NCBI GenBank assembly: GCA_017438775.1
Contig: JAFRUR010000012.1
Coordinates: forward strand, 1 to 38,779
Source: Lachnospiraceae bacterium
GTDB lineage: Bacteria; Bacillota; Clostridia; Lachnospirales; Lachnospiraceae
Direction of reading: 5' to 3'
DNA length: 38,779 nucleotides
Numbering within the stretch: position 1 is the stretch's first letter; every line of letters begins with the position of its first letter. Shown piece by piece: positions 18,401 to 24,882 of the stretch. A program made the translations under genes and the position numbers. The notes below the pieces were generated by a model that saw only the letters and a program-made list of their open reading frames with translations, had not been told where the DNA came from and ran no database searches.

Positions 18401-21128
18401 GATAGAACATGTGCTGCATGGTGGTGACTTTTGCAGTGTTGAAGCTGCTCAGGTCCAGGCTGGTCAGGCTGTTGCAGTCCTGGAACATGCGATTCATGTT
18501 GGTCACCTTTGCCGTATTGAAGCGGCTCAGGTCCAGGCTGGTCAGGCTGCTGCAGAGAAGGAACATGCCCTGCATATTGGTGACATTGGCGGTATTGAAG
18601 CTGCCGAAGTCGATCCTGGTCAGGTTCTGGCAGTTGTGAAACAAGCCAAAGCTGTTGGCGTTGGCGACCACGTTTCCCACAAACCTCACCCTCTTCACCT
18701 GGGAGGCGTAGGCGGAGCTCGTTCCCGCCCAGGGAGGCGTTCCGGCCCCCATGGTGCCGGCATTTATCGTGAGCACCCCGCTGTTGTCCAGGGTCCAGGC
18801 GCAGGTGCCCCAGGTGCCGCTGGCGGCGTCCGTGGCACGCACGGCGATCACATCGCCGTTCTCAAACGTAACTGTCAGGGTCTCGGCCGTGATGAAGGGC
18901 GCGAGGGACGTGAGCAGCCAGTCGGGGCTGCCGGCATTGTCCTGCTGCTCGACGCTCAGGAGGGCGGGGTCCGTAAACTCCGCGCGCACGACGTCCGCCA
19001 CATCGCGGTCGATGTGGAGCTGCTCAAAGAGCTCGGACAGCCAGATGGAGCCCTCCCCGGGAATGTGATACTCGTACTCGCCGTAGTAAAAGTCCACGGT
19101 ATAGGTAAAGGTCACGGCATAGAGAGAGAAGTGGTCCGTCTCCATGAGGACCTCGTTCTCAAGACGCTCCAAAAGCTCCGGATCCGCGGGCGCGGCGGGC
19201 TCTGCGGTCACGTCCTCCACCGCCTCGTTCTCCATGTCCACATGGAAGACCTGCGCGTCGTTCCTGGGCGTCTCGATCCCGGCAAAGGTCACGGACACCG
19301 GCCCGGTGGGCTGAACTTCCTCTTCTCCGTGCATGAGGCGGACGTCAAACAGCAGGGTCTGACGGCGGACAGGATCTCCCTCTCCGGGCAGACCGCCCTC
19401 CACCAGAGCCACCGCGGCCTCATTCTCGACCGCCTCCGCAAACAGGGTGAGCTCCTGCGCCGGATACGGCAGGCTCCCCGCGGGGGCCGTCATCACCACG
19501 GTCACGCCTTCCGCCGTCACGGCCGTCAGGACCGCGGGGGCGGCGGCTTCGGGATCTGCTGCCCCGGCCGCGTTTTCATTCTCTCCGGCCGCGCCGGGGT
19601 CTTCGGGATCGTCCGCAGCCATATTCTCAGCCCCGGGCTCCTCCGGCTTCTCCGGCAGCTGCCCGTAGCCCAGAATCACGGTATTGTCGAGGTCGTAGAC
19701 GTTCTTTTTTACGCGGCCCGAGGCATTGCCCTCGATGGTGCCGATCCTTGCCGGGACGAGCGCCTCTGCGGCCGCGGTCTCCTCTTCGGTCTCCGCAGCC
19801 TTCAGGGCGGCGGTCACGGAGGCGTCATCTTCGGTCAGGAGCTCCGACACAAGGCCCACGTGGTCGGCCCTGCCGTCCTTATTCATGTCAAAGAAGACCA
19901 GGTCTCCGGGCACGGGAAGATAGGCGGGCAGCGCCTCGAGCGCCTCCGCCTCTTCGGTCTTTCCTTCCGCGATCAGGGCGGCCTTCATCTCCTCCAGGAG
20001 AGCCGCTTTCTCTTCCTCCATTAAAGCATTGTAGACCGCGCGGTACAGTTCCTTTTCTGTAAGCGTTTCGATCCAGGCCGCGCAGCCCGCAGCAAAGGGC
20101 ATGCTCTCCCGGTCCACGCCCGCGTAGTTCAGGCAGAAGCTGACGAACATGGCGCACCAGTCGTCATAGGGATAGCCATACCACGCGCCGTAGCGGGTCC
20201 AGCCCTTCATCTCCCCCTTGTCGGAAACGGCATAGTTTTTCGCACTTTCCGTATAGCCCAGCTGCGTCTGCGCGATGGCCAGGACATCGTCCGCCCACAC
20301 GCCGGTCAGCTCGACATCTTTCATGGTGCGCTCCCAGACCGACGCGTTCTCCACGTCGGCCGTCGGATCGGAATAGCAGGCCAGCGTGTGCGTATGCTCT
20401 TCCTTTTTGCACGTCAGCTCATACGTGACTTTATAGCAGGCATCCGTGTGGACGTGGCCGGGCAGCTCCGCTCCCTCTTCAAGACCGCAGGAAAGGACCC
20501 GCTCGGTCCCCCGGCAGGTCTCGTCATGGGCGTGGCCCTCATTTTCCTCCAGGCCGCAGATGAGTTCCTTTTCGGTCCCGCGGCAAGCCTCGCTGTGGGC
20601 ATGGCCCTCTGCCTCCTCCTGACCGCAGGCAAGCTCGCGCGCGGTCTCATAGCACTCCGGGCCGTGGACGTGCTCCGGACCGGTCAGCTCGCAGACGAGG
20701 CGCTCCGTCTCGGAATAACAGGAATCCGCGTGTGTGTGCCCCTCCGATTCCTCAAGACCGCAGAGCAGCACTTCCCGGTCTGCGTAGCAGGCGTCCGTGT
20801 GCGTATGGGCTTCCGCCTCCTCCAGACCGCACAGCAGCACCTCCCGCCCGGTATAGCAGGAATCGGAATGGATGTGGGGCTCCGCCCCCTCTTCCAGACC
20901 GCAGATCAGCTCCCGCACCTCGGTGTAGCAGCCGGCCTCGATGCTGTGCACGTGCTCTTCGCGGCCGCAGTACGCCCTGTTCTCCTGCGTGATCGCAGGA
21001 AGGATCAGCGCGTAGGTGGTCACAAAGACCGTGACCGCCATCAGGAAAGAGACGACGCGCTTCCACATCGCCCTTCCTTTCCGCTTCCTGCCGTACTCCT
21101 CTGCTTTGATTCGCGACTTGTTTTCCAT
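12408..21128 (-). CDS. Giant multidomain LPDTG surface adhesin, putative pilus tip protein
   Basis: 2,906 residues. In order: signal/anchor segment at 21-46 (RVVSFLMAVTVFVTTYALIL); nine Cys-HxH-Cys repeats at 54-252; CHAP hydrolase domain at about 280-480 with Cys325 (DDWCAMF) and His423 (ADHVGLV), interrupted by a charged helical insert (about 368-402); Ala/Glu/Pro linker; BspA-type (DUF285) leucine-rich repeats at about 829-1010; Cna-B domain at about 1350-1440 (E-box YVLVETQAPAGY); VWA domain from about 1505 with MIDAS DQSAS; Spy0128-like domain near 2030; Cna-B at about 2165-2260; further beta domains; LPDTG at about 2869 with membrane helix and RRRRK tail. Start at 21128 has GGAGG 7 bp upstream. 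Tip adhesins with VWA plus Cna-B are known in Gram-positive pili; the CHAP domain and Cys/His repeats are unusual additions. No stop or frameshift interrupts it. Confidence 0.94.
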   Translation of the reverse strand: MENKSRIKAEEYGRKRKGRAMWKRVVSFLMAVTVFVTTYALILPAITQENRAYCGREEHVHSIEAGCYTEVRELICGLEEGAEPHIHSDSCYTGREVLLCGLEEAEAHTHTDACYADREVLLCGLEESEGHTHADSCYSETERLVCELTGPEHVHGPECYETARELACGQEEAEGHAHSEACRGTEKELICGLEENEGHAHDETCRGTERVLSCGLEEGAELPGHVHTDACYKVTYELTCKKEEHTHTLACYSDPTADVENASVWERTMKDVELTGVWADDVLAIAQTQLGYTESAKNYAVSDKGEMKGWTRYGAWYGYPYDDWCAMFVSFCLNYAGVDRESMPFAAGCAAWIETLTEKELYRAVYNALMEEEKAALLEEMKAALIAEGKTEEAEALEALPAYLPVPGDLVFFDMNKDGRADHVGLVSELLTEDDASVTAALKAAETEEETAAAEALVPARIGTIEGNASGRVKKNVYDLDNTVILGYGQLPEKPEEPGAENMAADDPEDPGAAGENENAAGAADPEAAAPAVLTAVTAEGVTVVMTAPAGSLPYPAQELTLFAEAVENEAAVALVEGGLPGEGDPVRRQTLLFDVRLMHGEEEVQPTGPVSVTFAGIETPRNDAQVFHVDMENEAVEDVTAEPAAPADPELLERLENEVLMETDHFSLYAVTFTYTVDFYYGEYEYHIPGEGSIWLSELFEQLHIDRDVADVVRAEFTDPALLSVEQQDNAGSPDWLLTSLAPFITAETLTVTFENGDVIAVRATDAASGTWGTCAWTLDNSGVLTINAGTMGAGTPPWAGTSSAYASQVKRVRFVGNVVANANSFGLFHNCQNLTRIDFGSFNTANVTNMQGMFLLCSSLTSLDLSRFNTAKVTNMNRMFQDCNSLTSLDLSSFNTAKVTTMQHMFYRCRNLVSLNLSSFSTENVTDFGGMFAFSSKLSNLDLSSFRTQNAVVMESMFESCASLASLDVSHFNTSRVTDFNTMFGACNFDELDLRNFDTGSAQNIESFFPNIRTRILLGNGFSLLPKGPYSTGFISGTWLRQEEDRVYTAAELSASLQAGVFPGTYIRQTERSFQPEAPATYRIVNMADNAALVSNSNPSVLLVSGSNGAVSLHLTGLAQRDYASLSVPGTVKLLYSDAAVDADGNPFDVEITVSNITLYNLKNSGLGETEVWVRPIYGGRTAGFYTQQPLWYRDEQNLQLINFPAYTGLKTRVAMRILNKDGRPAEGTFTYGASDVDMPSYLNTGETKPSTLGANASYGNLSEGVNLISGFDMDTLTLAEDTYLWQMGNSASAQWEGYRITGSQSDSQTEHSLLMILGDAQGAVIDYTTTWGSAATVHLADLQPNAIYLQKTDRAGSGVAGASLALYKDSVAAENLIQTWTSETVPGENAGDPARPKAKGFFLAPGDYVLVETQAPAGYAAAADIAFRVDLDYKVHILESGGTTRLVELVSMVDELSPVDPGGSVHTEKRVDENPDAIGTESDFLLTLKTWVDAQELAGPAKDIVLVLDQSASMQFRVSETETPQISRTAMTAENASIEGYYCAYDYNVPANNDPVHYAIKYVEGDPEGPWQLSRRMAKYYPFRVADSITKYPDAASLPAGLRYYETRMGATVTAIRTLLRVLEESGADHRIALAGFSGPPEPYTEFYSTGYFEVPLSNGQKYPMNNYLASGYYRNGDYHPIRGLGQNVGYAYSTGEWPAVTFGQDAFVTPSTNEATGILQSLRAMQMWLYTSIDTGFLVANSILRANPLPAGSDRERVVILLTDGAQDGWLEEATAGSRVRLDQVVERAWETKNTYGAEVYTIRLTGAGEDYMHYASSQHPDARGSYNGGTLTARSSYSFTWDTEKENTDKTYAFDAQTKEALNEIFAQIAENVIYTELDASAVVQDVLTADFDLPAGVTAENVKNYVKVYTEDYLGSDTWSTAQTDITSSVTVSLAKSDAASDRFDTVRVTGFDFSANYPREANGGDPASGKRLVVKIPINASESNPGGIAQATNVEAPSGVYKGPEDSTPLKNFPVPHVDVPVTVTVKKVVDGTETAEKFDFTYSADQAKFAATNGSDSRYSDLDAWTGKAPTDSNYLQLVTETVTDAAKQLGHEETFSFEALPGADISVAETVPEDYGLRVTVNGEYAMHNSGAMSWAVPAEGVEGRAVSIVFTNIRHAGKVIIHKTNAETGEPMSGITFTVYAPGGAVVGVGVTGPDGKCVIEGIPYLALPQVYTVKETLPPGFEPVADQTFSAEWVWPENGFVEVPDILVGLGTAQADIGLPASVTLMRDGQEVSVAVSSWTALTAYDPNTDGVYVFQAVLADSSITYEAPTVNVVVTTSPETLGGNNLATDPDKVLRGGTASTFMGSLPFATVGIDASKIKLGNATLTADSGYIKKGYTYATHYPSNIPPAWCIYSDYAVAAGESDRYNNSYTVTFKDAAIFSDGSRGDVKVTGSGMDIYAPWTDTRWPILMMSDEGTNYTAFTGFGETLDHASSVVAVQQKITYSVVGAGEHDTLIYSYRDIDQPDKTVTPYVYREYWDESVRVVSGAQTPAVIPAANFLKIKTNGNTDGFANGLTFMASREDGETYYSGFAFVGKADGTVIDVWASGAGTGMFESHPMLRIRAQYKGTADTDWTWGTARGGIIAYDTASSGAATFHYTNADGEWATRFAGNGKVVPIHVDPAPEGYTRRVTVDGTEVTPVNNMISVTMDTDHDVIVEYVGDRDTKPPYTETTLYFQNTPIHEPETVTLELTKTVAGEGDGTFPFTVALADAGSPADLSGVTVTLYDEEDAEITSPDPAVTVNTSTGVIGFSLKNGHRAEISGIPKDSTATVTETSYDGYTVLYKRGNQQLASGNVLTLEMSENREAECVNNPGVKLPDTGGPGTIPYTLAGLLLVGAALLCGLCFRRRRKGGYV
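18095..18642 (-). repeat. BspA-type leucine-rich repeat block in the adhesin gene
   Basis: About seven units of ~24 residues of the form SLTSLDLSxFNTAKVTxMxxMF. This is the Treponema/Bacteroides BspA (DUF285) repeat, often associated with binding to host or bacterial surface proteins. Confidence 0.9.
20373..20969 (-). repeat. Nine Cys-x-HxH-x3-Cys repeats in the adhesin gene
   Basis: Nine tandem units of 14-24 residues with consensus CGLEExEGHxHxxxCY. Each has two cysteines flanking an HxH pair. They directly follow the signal segment and precede the CHAP domain. The spacing is compatible with metal coordination or disulfide ladders; neither is shown. Confidence 0.9.
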
Positions 21129-21263
21129 TCCGTTTCCTCCGGTCGATCGTGTCGGGATCTCCCATCGCATCATTTTGTATCTGTCTGTGTCCTGTCTTGT
21201 TTTCATTGCCGGGCGGCCGGGCCGTGCCGGATGACCGCGATGCACCGGACGGCCCGGGGCTTA

Positions 21264-21980
21264 CTAATCGATTCGGCCGAAATCACTGAGGGGCCAGACT
21301 CTGAAGACGATCCTTCCGACGATCTCGTCGTCTGCGATGCAGCCCACGGATGTGTGTCTGCTGTCCAGACTGGTGGCGCGATGGTCACCCATCACGAAAT
21401 ATCTTCCGTCCGGCACCTGATAGGGCATTTCTATGTTGCAGTCCCCGAGAGCCTTCTCGGCCAGGTACGGCTCCTCCAGGAGATCTCCGTCCACGCTGAC
21501 CGTACCGTCCTCCCGGATGTCCACCCACTGGCCGGGCCCGGCGATGACTCTTTTGACGAGCAGCCGGTTCCCCACGTAGAGGCCGACCACGTCTCCCTGC
21601 GAAAAGCTTCCCTTGACGGAGACCACGATCTCCCCCGCGTTCAGGGTGGGGGCCATCGAACTGCCGTAGATGCGCAGCACCGGCAGGAAGATGGTCGCCA
21701 CCAGCACGGCCGCCGCGGCCACGGCGATCAGAGAGCCGACGGTGCTCCGCAGGACCTGCGCGTACCGGCTGTTGTGGCGCACCCGGTCGATCTCCGCCTG
21801 TACAAGGTCGTTGGGCGGGATCTCCGAAGCCCTCGTTTTGCGGGCGCGCTCTCTGCGCGGCTTCTCCTGCAGGGAGACTTCTTCCTCCGTCCCGGTCTGC
21901 GTCGTCATCGGTTTGCTGTCTATATTTAGTGGAGATGTTTCTGTGCTCATCTCCGTCTGCGGCAGGCGCATTTCGCTCAC
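21264..21980 (-). CDS. lepB: Type I signal peptidase of the pilus locus
   Basis: 238-residue membrane signal peptidase. A ~75-residue cytoplasmic N-terminus is followed by one membrane segment (VGSLIAVAAAAVLVATIFLP). Catalytic Ser lies in IYGSSMAPTL and the general-base Lys in LLVKRVIAGPG; the conserved box VMGDHRATSLDSR is also present. Such enzymes in pilus loci (SipA-like) cleave or chaperone pilin precursors; here Ser and Lys are both retained, so it should be active. It starts with GTG at 21980, overlapping the upstream coiled-coil gene by 4 bp (GTGA), with GGAGG 9 bp before. The adhesin gene follows 135 bp downstream. Confidence 0.95.
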   Translation of the reverse strand: MSEMRLPQTEMSTETSPLNIDSKPMTTQTGTEEEVSLQEKPRRERARKTRASEIPPNDLVQAEIDRVRHNSRYAQVLRSTVGSLIAVAAAAVLVATIFLPVLRIYGSSMAPTLNAGEIVVSVKGSFSQGDVVGLYVGNRLLVKRVIAGPGQWVDIREDGTVSVDGDLLEEPYLAEKALGDCNIEMPYQVPDGRYFVMGDHRATSLDSRHTSVGCIADDEIVGRIVFRVWPLSDFGRID

Positions 21981-22531
21981 GTGTCCTGCCCTCCGATGCT
22001 GCGGCTGAGCAGCTCCCGCAGGCCCGCGTGACTGGCGTAGAAGTTCTCCAGCTTCTGCGATACCTGGCTCCAGTAGCCGTCGGCTTCGGCGCGGGCCCGG
22101 CTCACGACCTCTCCTGCTTCCGTTTTTGCTTCGGCCAGGATCCGGTCCGCCTCGGCTTCTGCTTCGCTCAGCATCTTCGCCGTTTTCCGTTCTGTTTCCG
22201 CGACCTGCGCGTCACAGATGGCCTTTTGGTCCCTGCTCAGCCGCTCGATGTTCGCCTTGTATATGGCAACCGCTTTTTCTGCCTCCGCGAACAGATATGT
22301 CATGGAGAGGGAGGCCTCCGCGATGTTGCCGGCCTCGCTCAGACGGACCGTTCTGTCCGCGAGGCTCTTCTCCAGCTTTGCGGCCTTTTCCTCCAGGGCC
22401 GTCCGCCGCAGCGCCTCCTGCTCCAGCGCGGCCGCGCTCTCTTTTTTCAGCCGGTCCAGCTCTTCGTTCTGCAGCCGGATGATGTCCAGCAGCTCCGCGC
22501 GGCCCAGCCGCTTCAAATCCTTCTGCGTCAT
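21977..22531 (-). CDS. Coiled-coil cytoplasmic protein, first gene of the pilus operon
   Basis: 184 residues, no signal peptide or membrane helix. Nearly the whole chain is predicted by eye to be charged helix with heptads (LLDIIRLQNEELDRLKKES; AEAEADRILAEAKTEAGEVV), resembling DivIVA/GpsB-like or ATP-synthase-b-like coiled coils. The gene overlaps the signal peptidase gene by 4 bp, so translation is coupled. I do not recognise a named family. A role in placing the secretion or sortase machinery, or simply a conserved pilus-operon leader protein, is conceivable but unsupported. Confidence 0.85.
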   Translation of the reverse strand: MTQKDLKRLGRAELLDIIRLQNEELDRLKKESAAALEQEALRRTALEEKAAKLEKSLADRTVRLSEAGNIAEASLSMTYLFAEAEKAVAIYKANIERLSRDQKAICDAQVAETERKTAKMLSEAEAEADRILAEAKTEAGEVVSRARAEADGYWSQVSQKLENFYASHAGLRELLSRSIGGQDT

Positions 22532-22665
22532 TGTCTCCCTGCAGCCTCCCTCCGGGGCATCCCGGGCCCGTCCCGGGCGGGAAAGGCCCGGCCCCGCTGC
22601 GCTGTAATACCGATCCTGATAAAAAAAGCCAAAATAAGGGCTTATATTGTTAACTAGACGACTTT

Positions 22666-22694
22666 AGTTTAGCAACCGCGGCCGGAGATATCAA
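22666..22694 (-). promoter_or_regulatory. Candidate promoter of the pilus operon
   Basis: Minus-strand -35 TTGATA (22689-22694) and -10 TAAACT (22666-22671) with a 17-bp spacer, giving a ~130-nt leader before the coiled-coil gene. The imperfect inverted repeat AAACTAAAG / CTAGTTAAC (about 22653-22672) just downstream of and overlapping the -10 could be an operator. Confidence 0.5.
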
Positions 22695-22782
22695 TATACT
22701 TTACTGTCGAAGTTCTGAATACTTTCTTACGTTTTTCTTACCGCAAATAAAGCCGGACAGATGGGGATTTTCCCCACAAAAT

Positions 22783-22834
22783 AAGCCGGTGCCATGCCGC
22801 AGCTCCCGGAAGGGAGAGCGGCCGACACCGGCTT
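22783..22834. other. Three-tier hairpin of unknown role
   Basis: Outer stem AAGCCGGTG (22783-22791) / CACCGGCTT (22826-22834), then CCGC/GCGG (22797-22800 / 22818-22821), then CTCCC-ggaa-GGGAG (22803-22816). On the minus strand a T-rich TTATTTTG follows, so it may end a minus-strand transcript. Confidence 0.5.
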
Positions 22835-22873
22835 CTGACGTAATGAAGGATCCTCAGAGGGACGCGTTCGGGC

Positions 22874-22910
22874 CGCGCGGGATTCCTGCGCCGGATCCCC
22901 GCGCGTTTTT
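22874..22910 (+). terminator. Plus-strand intrinsic terminator upstream of the pot promoter
   Basis: CGCGCGGG (22874-22881) / CCCGCGCG (22898-22905) with a small internal loop and TCC/GGA inner pairs, followed directly by T5 (22906-22910). No plus-strand gene lies upstream in this region. Confidence 0.65.
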
Positions 22911-22945
22911 CATCCGCTTCCGCCCCGAAAAATCGTTTTATTTTA

Positions 22946-22973
22946 TTGTAATTTCCCGCATCTCATGTATAAT
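22946..22973 (+). promoter_or_regulatory. Promoter of the potABCD operon
   Basis: -35 TTGTAA (22946-22951), 16-bp spacer, perfect -10 TATAAT (22968-22973). Transcription should begin near 22980, which rules out the in-frame ATG at 22965 as the potA start and supports the TTG at 23007. Confidence 0.85.
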
Positions 22974-23006
22974 GATTTCACCAAATGCGATACGGGAGGT
23001 AAAAAA

Positions 23007-24080
23007 TTGGAAAGACCCCTCATCGAGCTCATCGACATCTCCAAGAAGTACGACGACACCCTGGTCCTGGACGAGATGAATCTCAAGATTCGCGAGAACG
23101 AATTCGTCACTCTTCTCGGTCCCAGCGGCTGCGGCAAAACGACGACGCTGCGCATCCTCGGCGGATTTGAAAAGCCGGATACGGGGCGTGTTCTTTTTTC
23201 CGGGCAGGATATCACCATGCTTCCACCGAATAAGCGCGAACTCAATACGGTCTTCCAGAAGTACGCCCTCTTCCCCCACATGGACATCGCCGAAAACATC
23301 GCTTTCGGCCTGAAGATCAAGGGAAAGACCAGGGGCTACATCGACGATAAGATCAAATACGCCCTGAAACTGGTCAACCTGGAGGGCTACGAGCACCGCT
23401 CCGTGACCTCTCTTTCCGGCGGCCAGCAGCAGCGTATCGCCATCGCCCGCGCCATCGTGAACGAGCCCAAGGTCCTGCTTCTGGACGAGCCGCTGGGCGC
23501 CCTTGACCTCAAGCTCCGTCAGGACATGCAGTACGAGCTGATGCGCCTCAAGGAAGAGCTGGGCATCACCTTCGTGTACGTGACCCACGACCAGGAGGAG
23601 GCCCTGACCATGTCGGATACCATCGTGGTCATGAACCAGGGCTACATCCAGCAGATGGGCACCCCCGAGGACATCTACAACGAGCCTGAAAACGCCTTCG
23701 TGGCGGACTTCATCGGCGACAGCAACATCATCGACGCCGTCATGGTCCGCGACGAGCTCGTGGAGATTCTGGGCGCGCGCTGGGCCTGCGTGGACACCGG
23801 CTTCGGCGAGATGACCCCGGTCGACGTCGTGATCCGTCCCGAGGACGTCATCCTCGGCAAGCCCGGCGAGGGCACCATCGACGGCGAAGTCACCTCGCTC
23901 ATCTTCAAGGGCGTCCACTACGAAATGGACGTCATGGCGCACGGCTTCGAGTGGCTGGTCCACTCCACCTCCTTCTTCCCGGTGGGACAGAAGGTCAGCA
24001 TCAGCGTGGATCCGTTCAATATCCAGATCATGAACAAGCCCGCATCCGAGGACGAGGAGGCCATGACCGTCGATGAATAA
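23007..24080 (+). CDS. potA: Spermidine/putrescine ABC transporter ATPase PotA
   Basis: 357-residue ATPase of the polyamine importer. Walker [11 protein letters not shown]-loop [11 protein letters not shown], signature LSGGQQQR, Walker [12 protein letters not shown] and switch His in THDQEE are all present; a C-terminal TOBE-like regulatory region follows from about residue 240 (VVIRPEDV). The start is a TTG at 23007 with GGGAGG seven bases before it; the only upstream in-frame ATG overlaps the promoter -10 box. The 3' end overlaps potB by 8 bp. Together with potB and the potCD fusion it forms a complete importer. Confidence 0.95.
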   Translation: MERPLIELIDISKKYDDTLVLDEMNLKIRENEFVTLLGPSGCGKTTTLRILGGFEKPDTGRVLFSGQDITMLPPNKRELNTVFQKYALFPHMDIAENIAFGLKIKGKTRGYIDDKIKYALKLVNLEGYEHRSVTSLSGGQQQRIAIARAIVNEPKVLLLDEPLGALDLKLRQDMQYELMRLKEELGITFVYVTHDQEEALTMSDTIVVMNQGYIQQMGTPEDIYNEPENAFVADFIGDSNIIDAVMVRDELVEILGARWACVDTGFGEMTPVDVVIRPEDVILGKPGEGTIDGEVTSLIFKGVHYEMDVMAHGFEWLVHSTSFFPVGQKVSISVDPFNIQIMNKPASEDEEAMTVDE

Positions 24081-24882
24081 AAAATGGCTCTCCGGGCCGT
24101 ATCTCCTCTGGATGATCGGCTTTACCGTCATCCCGCTCGCGCTGGTCTTCTACTACGGCCTGACCGACGCGAACGGACATTTCACCCTGGCGAACATCGC
24201 GGCCATCTCCTCCCCGGAGAGGCTGGGTTCGCTGCTGCGGGCGCTGCGGCTCTCCCTCATCAGCACGGTGATCTGCCTCGTCCTTGCCTACCCGCTGGCG
24301 CTCATCCTGCGCAGCTGGGGCAGCAAGTCCGGCATGATCGTCTTTATCTTCGTGCTTCCGATGTGGATGAACTTCCTGCTGCGCACCATGGCCTGGCAGG
24401 CCCTGCTCGAGAAGAACGGCGTCATCAACAGCATCCTGGACGCCCTGCACCTGCCCGGCATCTCGCTGATCAACACCCCGGCGGCCATCGTCTTCGGCAT
24501 GGTCTACAACTACCTGCCCTTCATGGTCCTGCCCATTTACAACTCCCTGGCCAAGATCCAGGACCACACCTTTGAAGCCGCGCAGGACCTGGGCGCCACC
24601 AGGGTCCAGACCTTCCTGCGGGTGACGCTCCCCTTGAGCGTCCCCGGCATCATCAGCGGCATCACCATGGTCTTCATCCCCGCGCTGACCACCTTCGTCA
24701 TCAGCAACCTGCTGGGCGGCGGCATGGTCCTCCTGATCGGCAACGTCATCGAGCAGGAGTTCACCTTCACGGCCAACTGGCACCTCGGATCCGGTCTGTC
24801 CCTGATCCTCATGGTGTTCATCCTCGTCAGCATGGCCCTGAGCGCGCGGTTCGATAAGGACGGAGAGGCAGGTGCATTCTGA
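24073..24882 (+). CDS. potB: Spermidine/putrescine ABC permease PotB
   Basis: 269-residue membrane permease with about six helices. The EAA loop that contacts PotA is [20 protein letters not shown] (about residues 173-192). The start lies inside the end of potA (8-bp overlap) and GAGGAGG precedes it, so translation is coupled. Its stop TGA shares one base with the ATG of the next gene. Sequence over the whole length fits PotB. Confidence 0.95.
   Translation: MNKKWLSGPYLLWMIGFTVIPLALVFYYGLTDANGHFTLANIAAISSPERLGSLLRALRLSLISTVICLVLAYPLALILRSWGSKSGMIVFIFVLPMWMNFLLRTMAWQALLEKNGVINSILDALHLPGISLINTPAAIVFGMVYNYLPFMVLPIYNSLAKIQDHTFEAAQDLGATRVQTFLRVTLPLSVPGIISGITMVFIPALTTFVISNLLGGGMVLLIGNVIEQEFTFTANWHLGSGLSLILMVFILVSMALSARFDKDGEAGAF

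Larger units (their letters stand above)
22532..23006. other. Divergent intergenic region between pilus operon and pot operon
   Basis: 475 bp. It contains the candidate pilus promoter (minus), a small palindrome TGGGGATTTTCCCCA (22762-22776), a large three-tier hairpin (22783-22834), a plus-strand terminator-like hairpin (22874-22910) and the pot promoter (22946-22973). No convincing protein gene. Confidence 0.7.

Noticed and set aside
20373-20969. CRISPR-like repeat array
   Set aside because: The periodic units are in-frame codons of the adhesin with variable DNA sequence and no spacers, so they are protein repeats.
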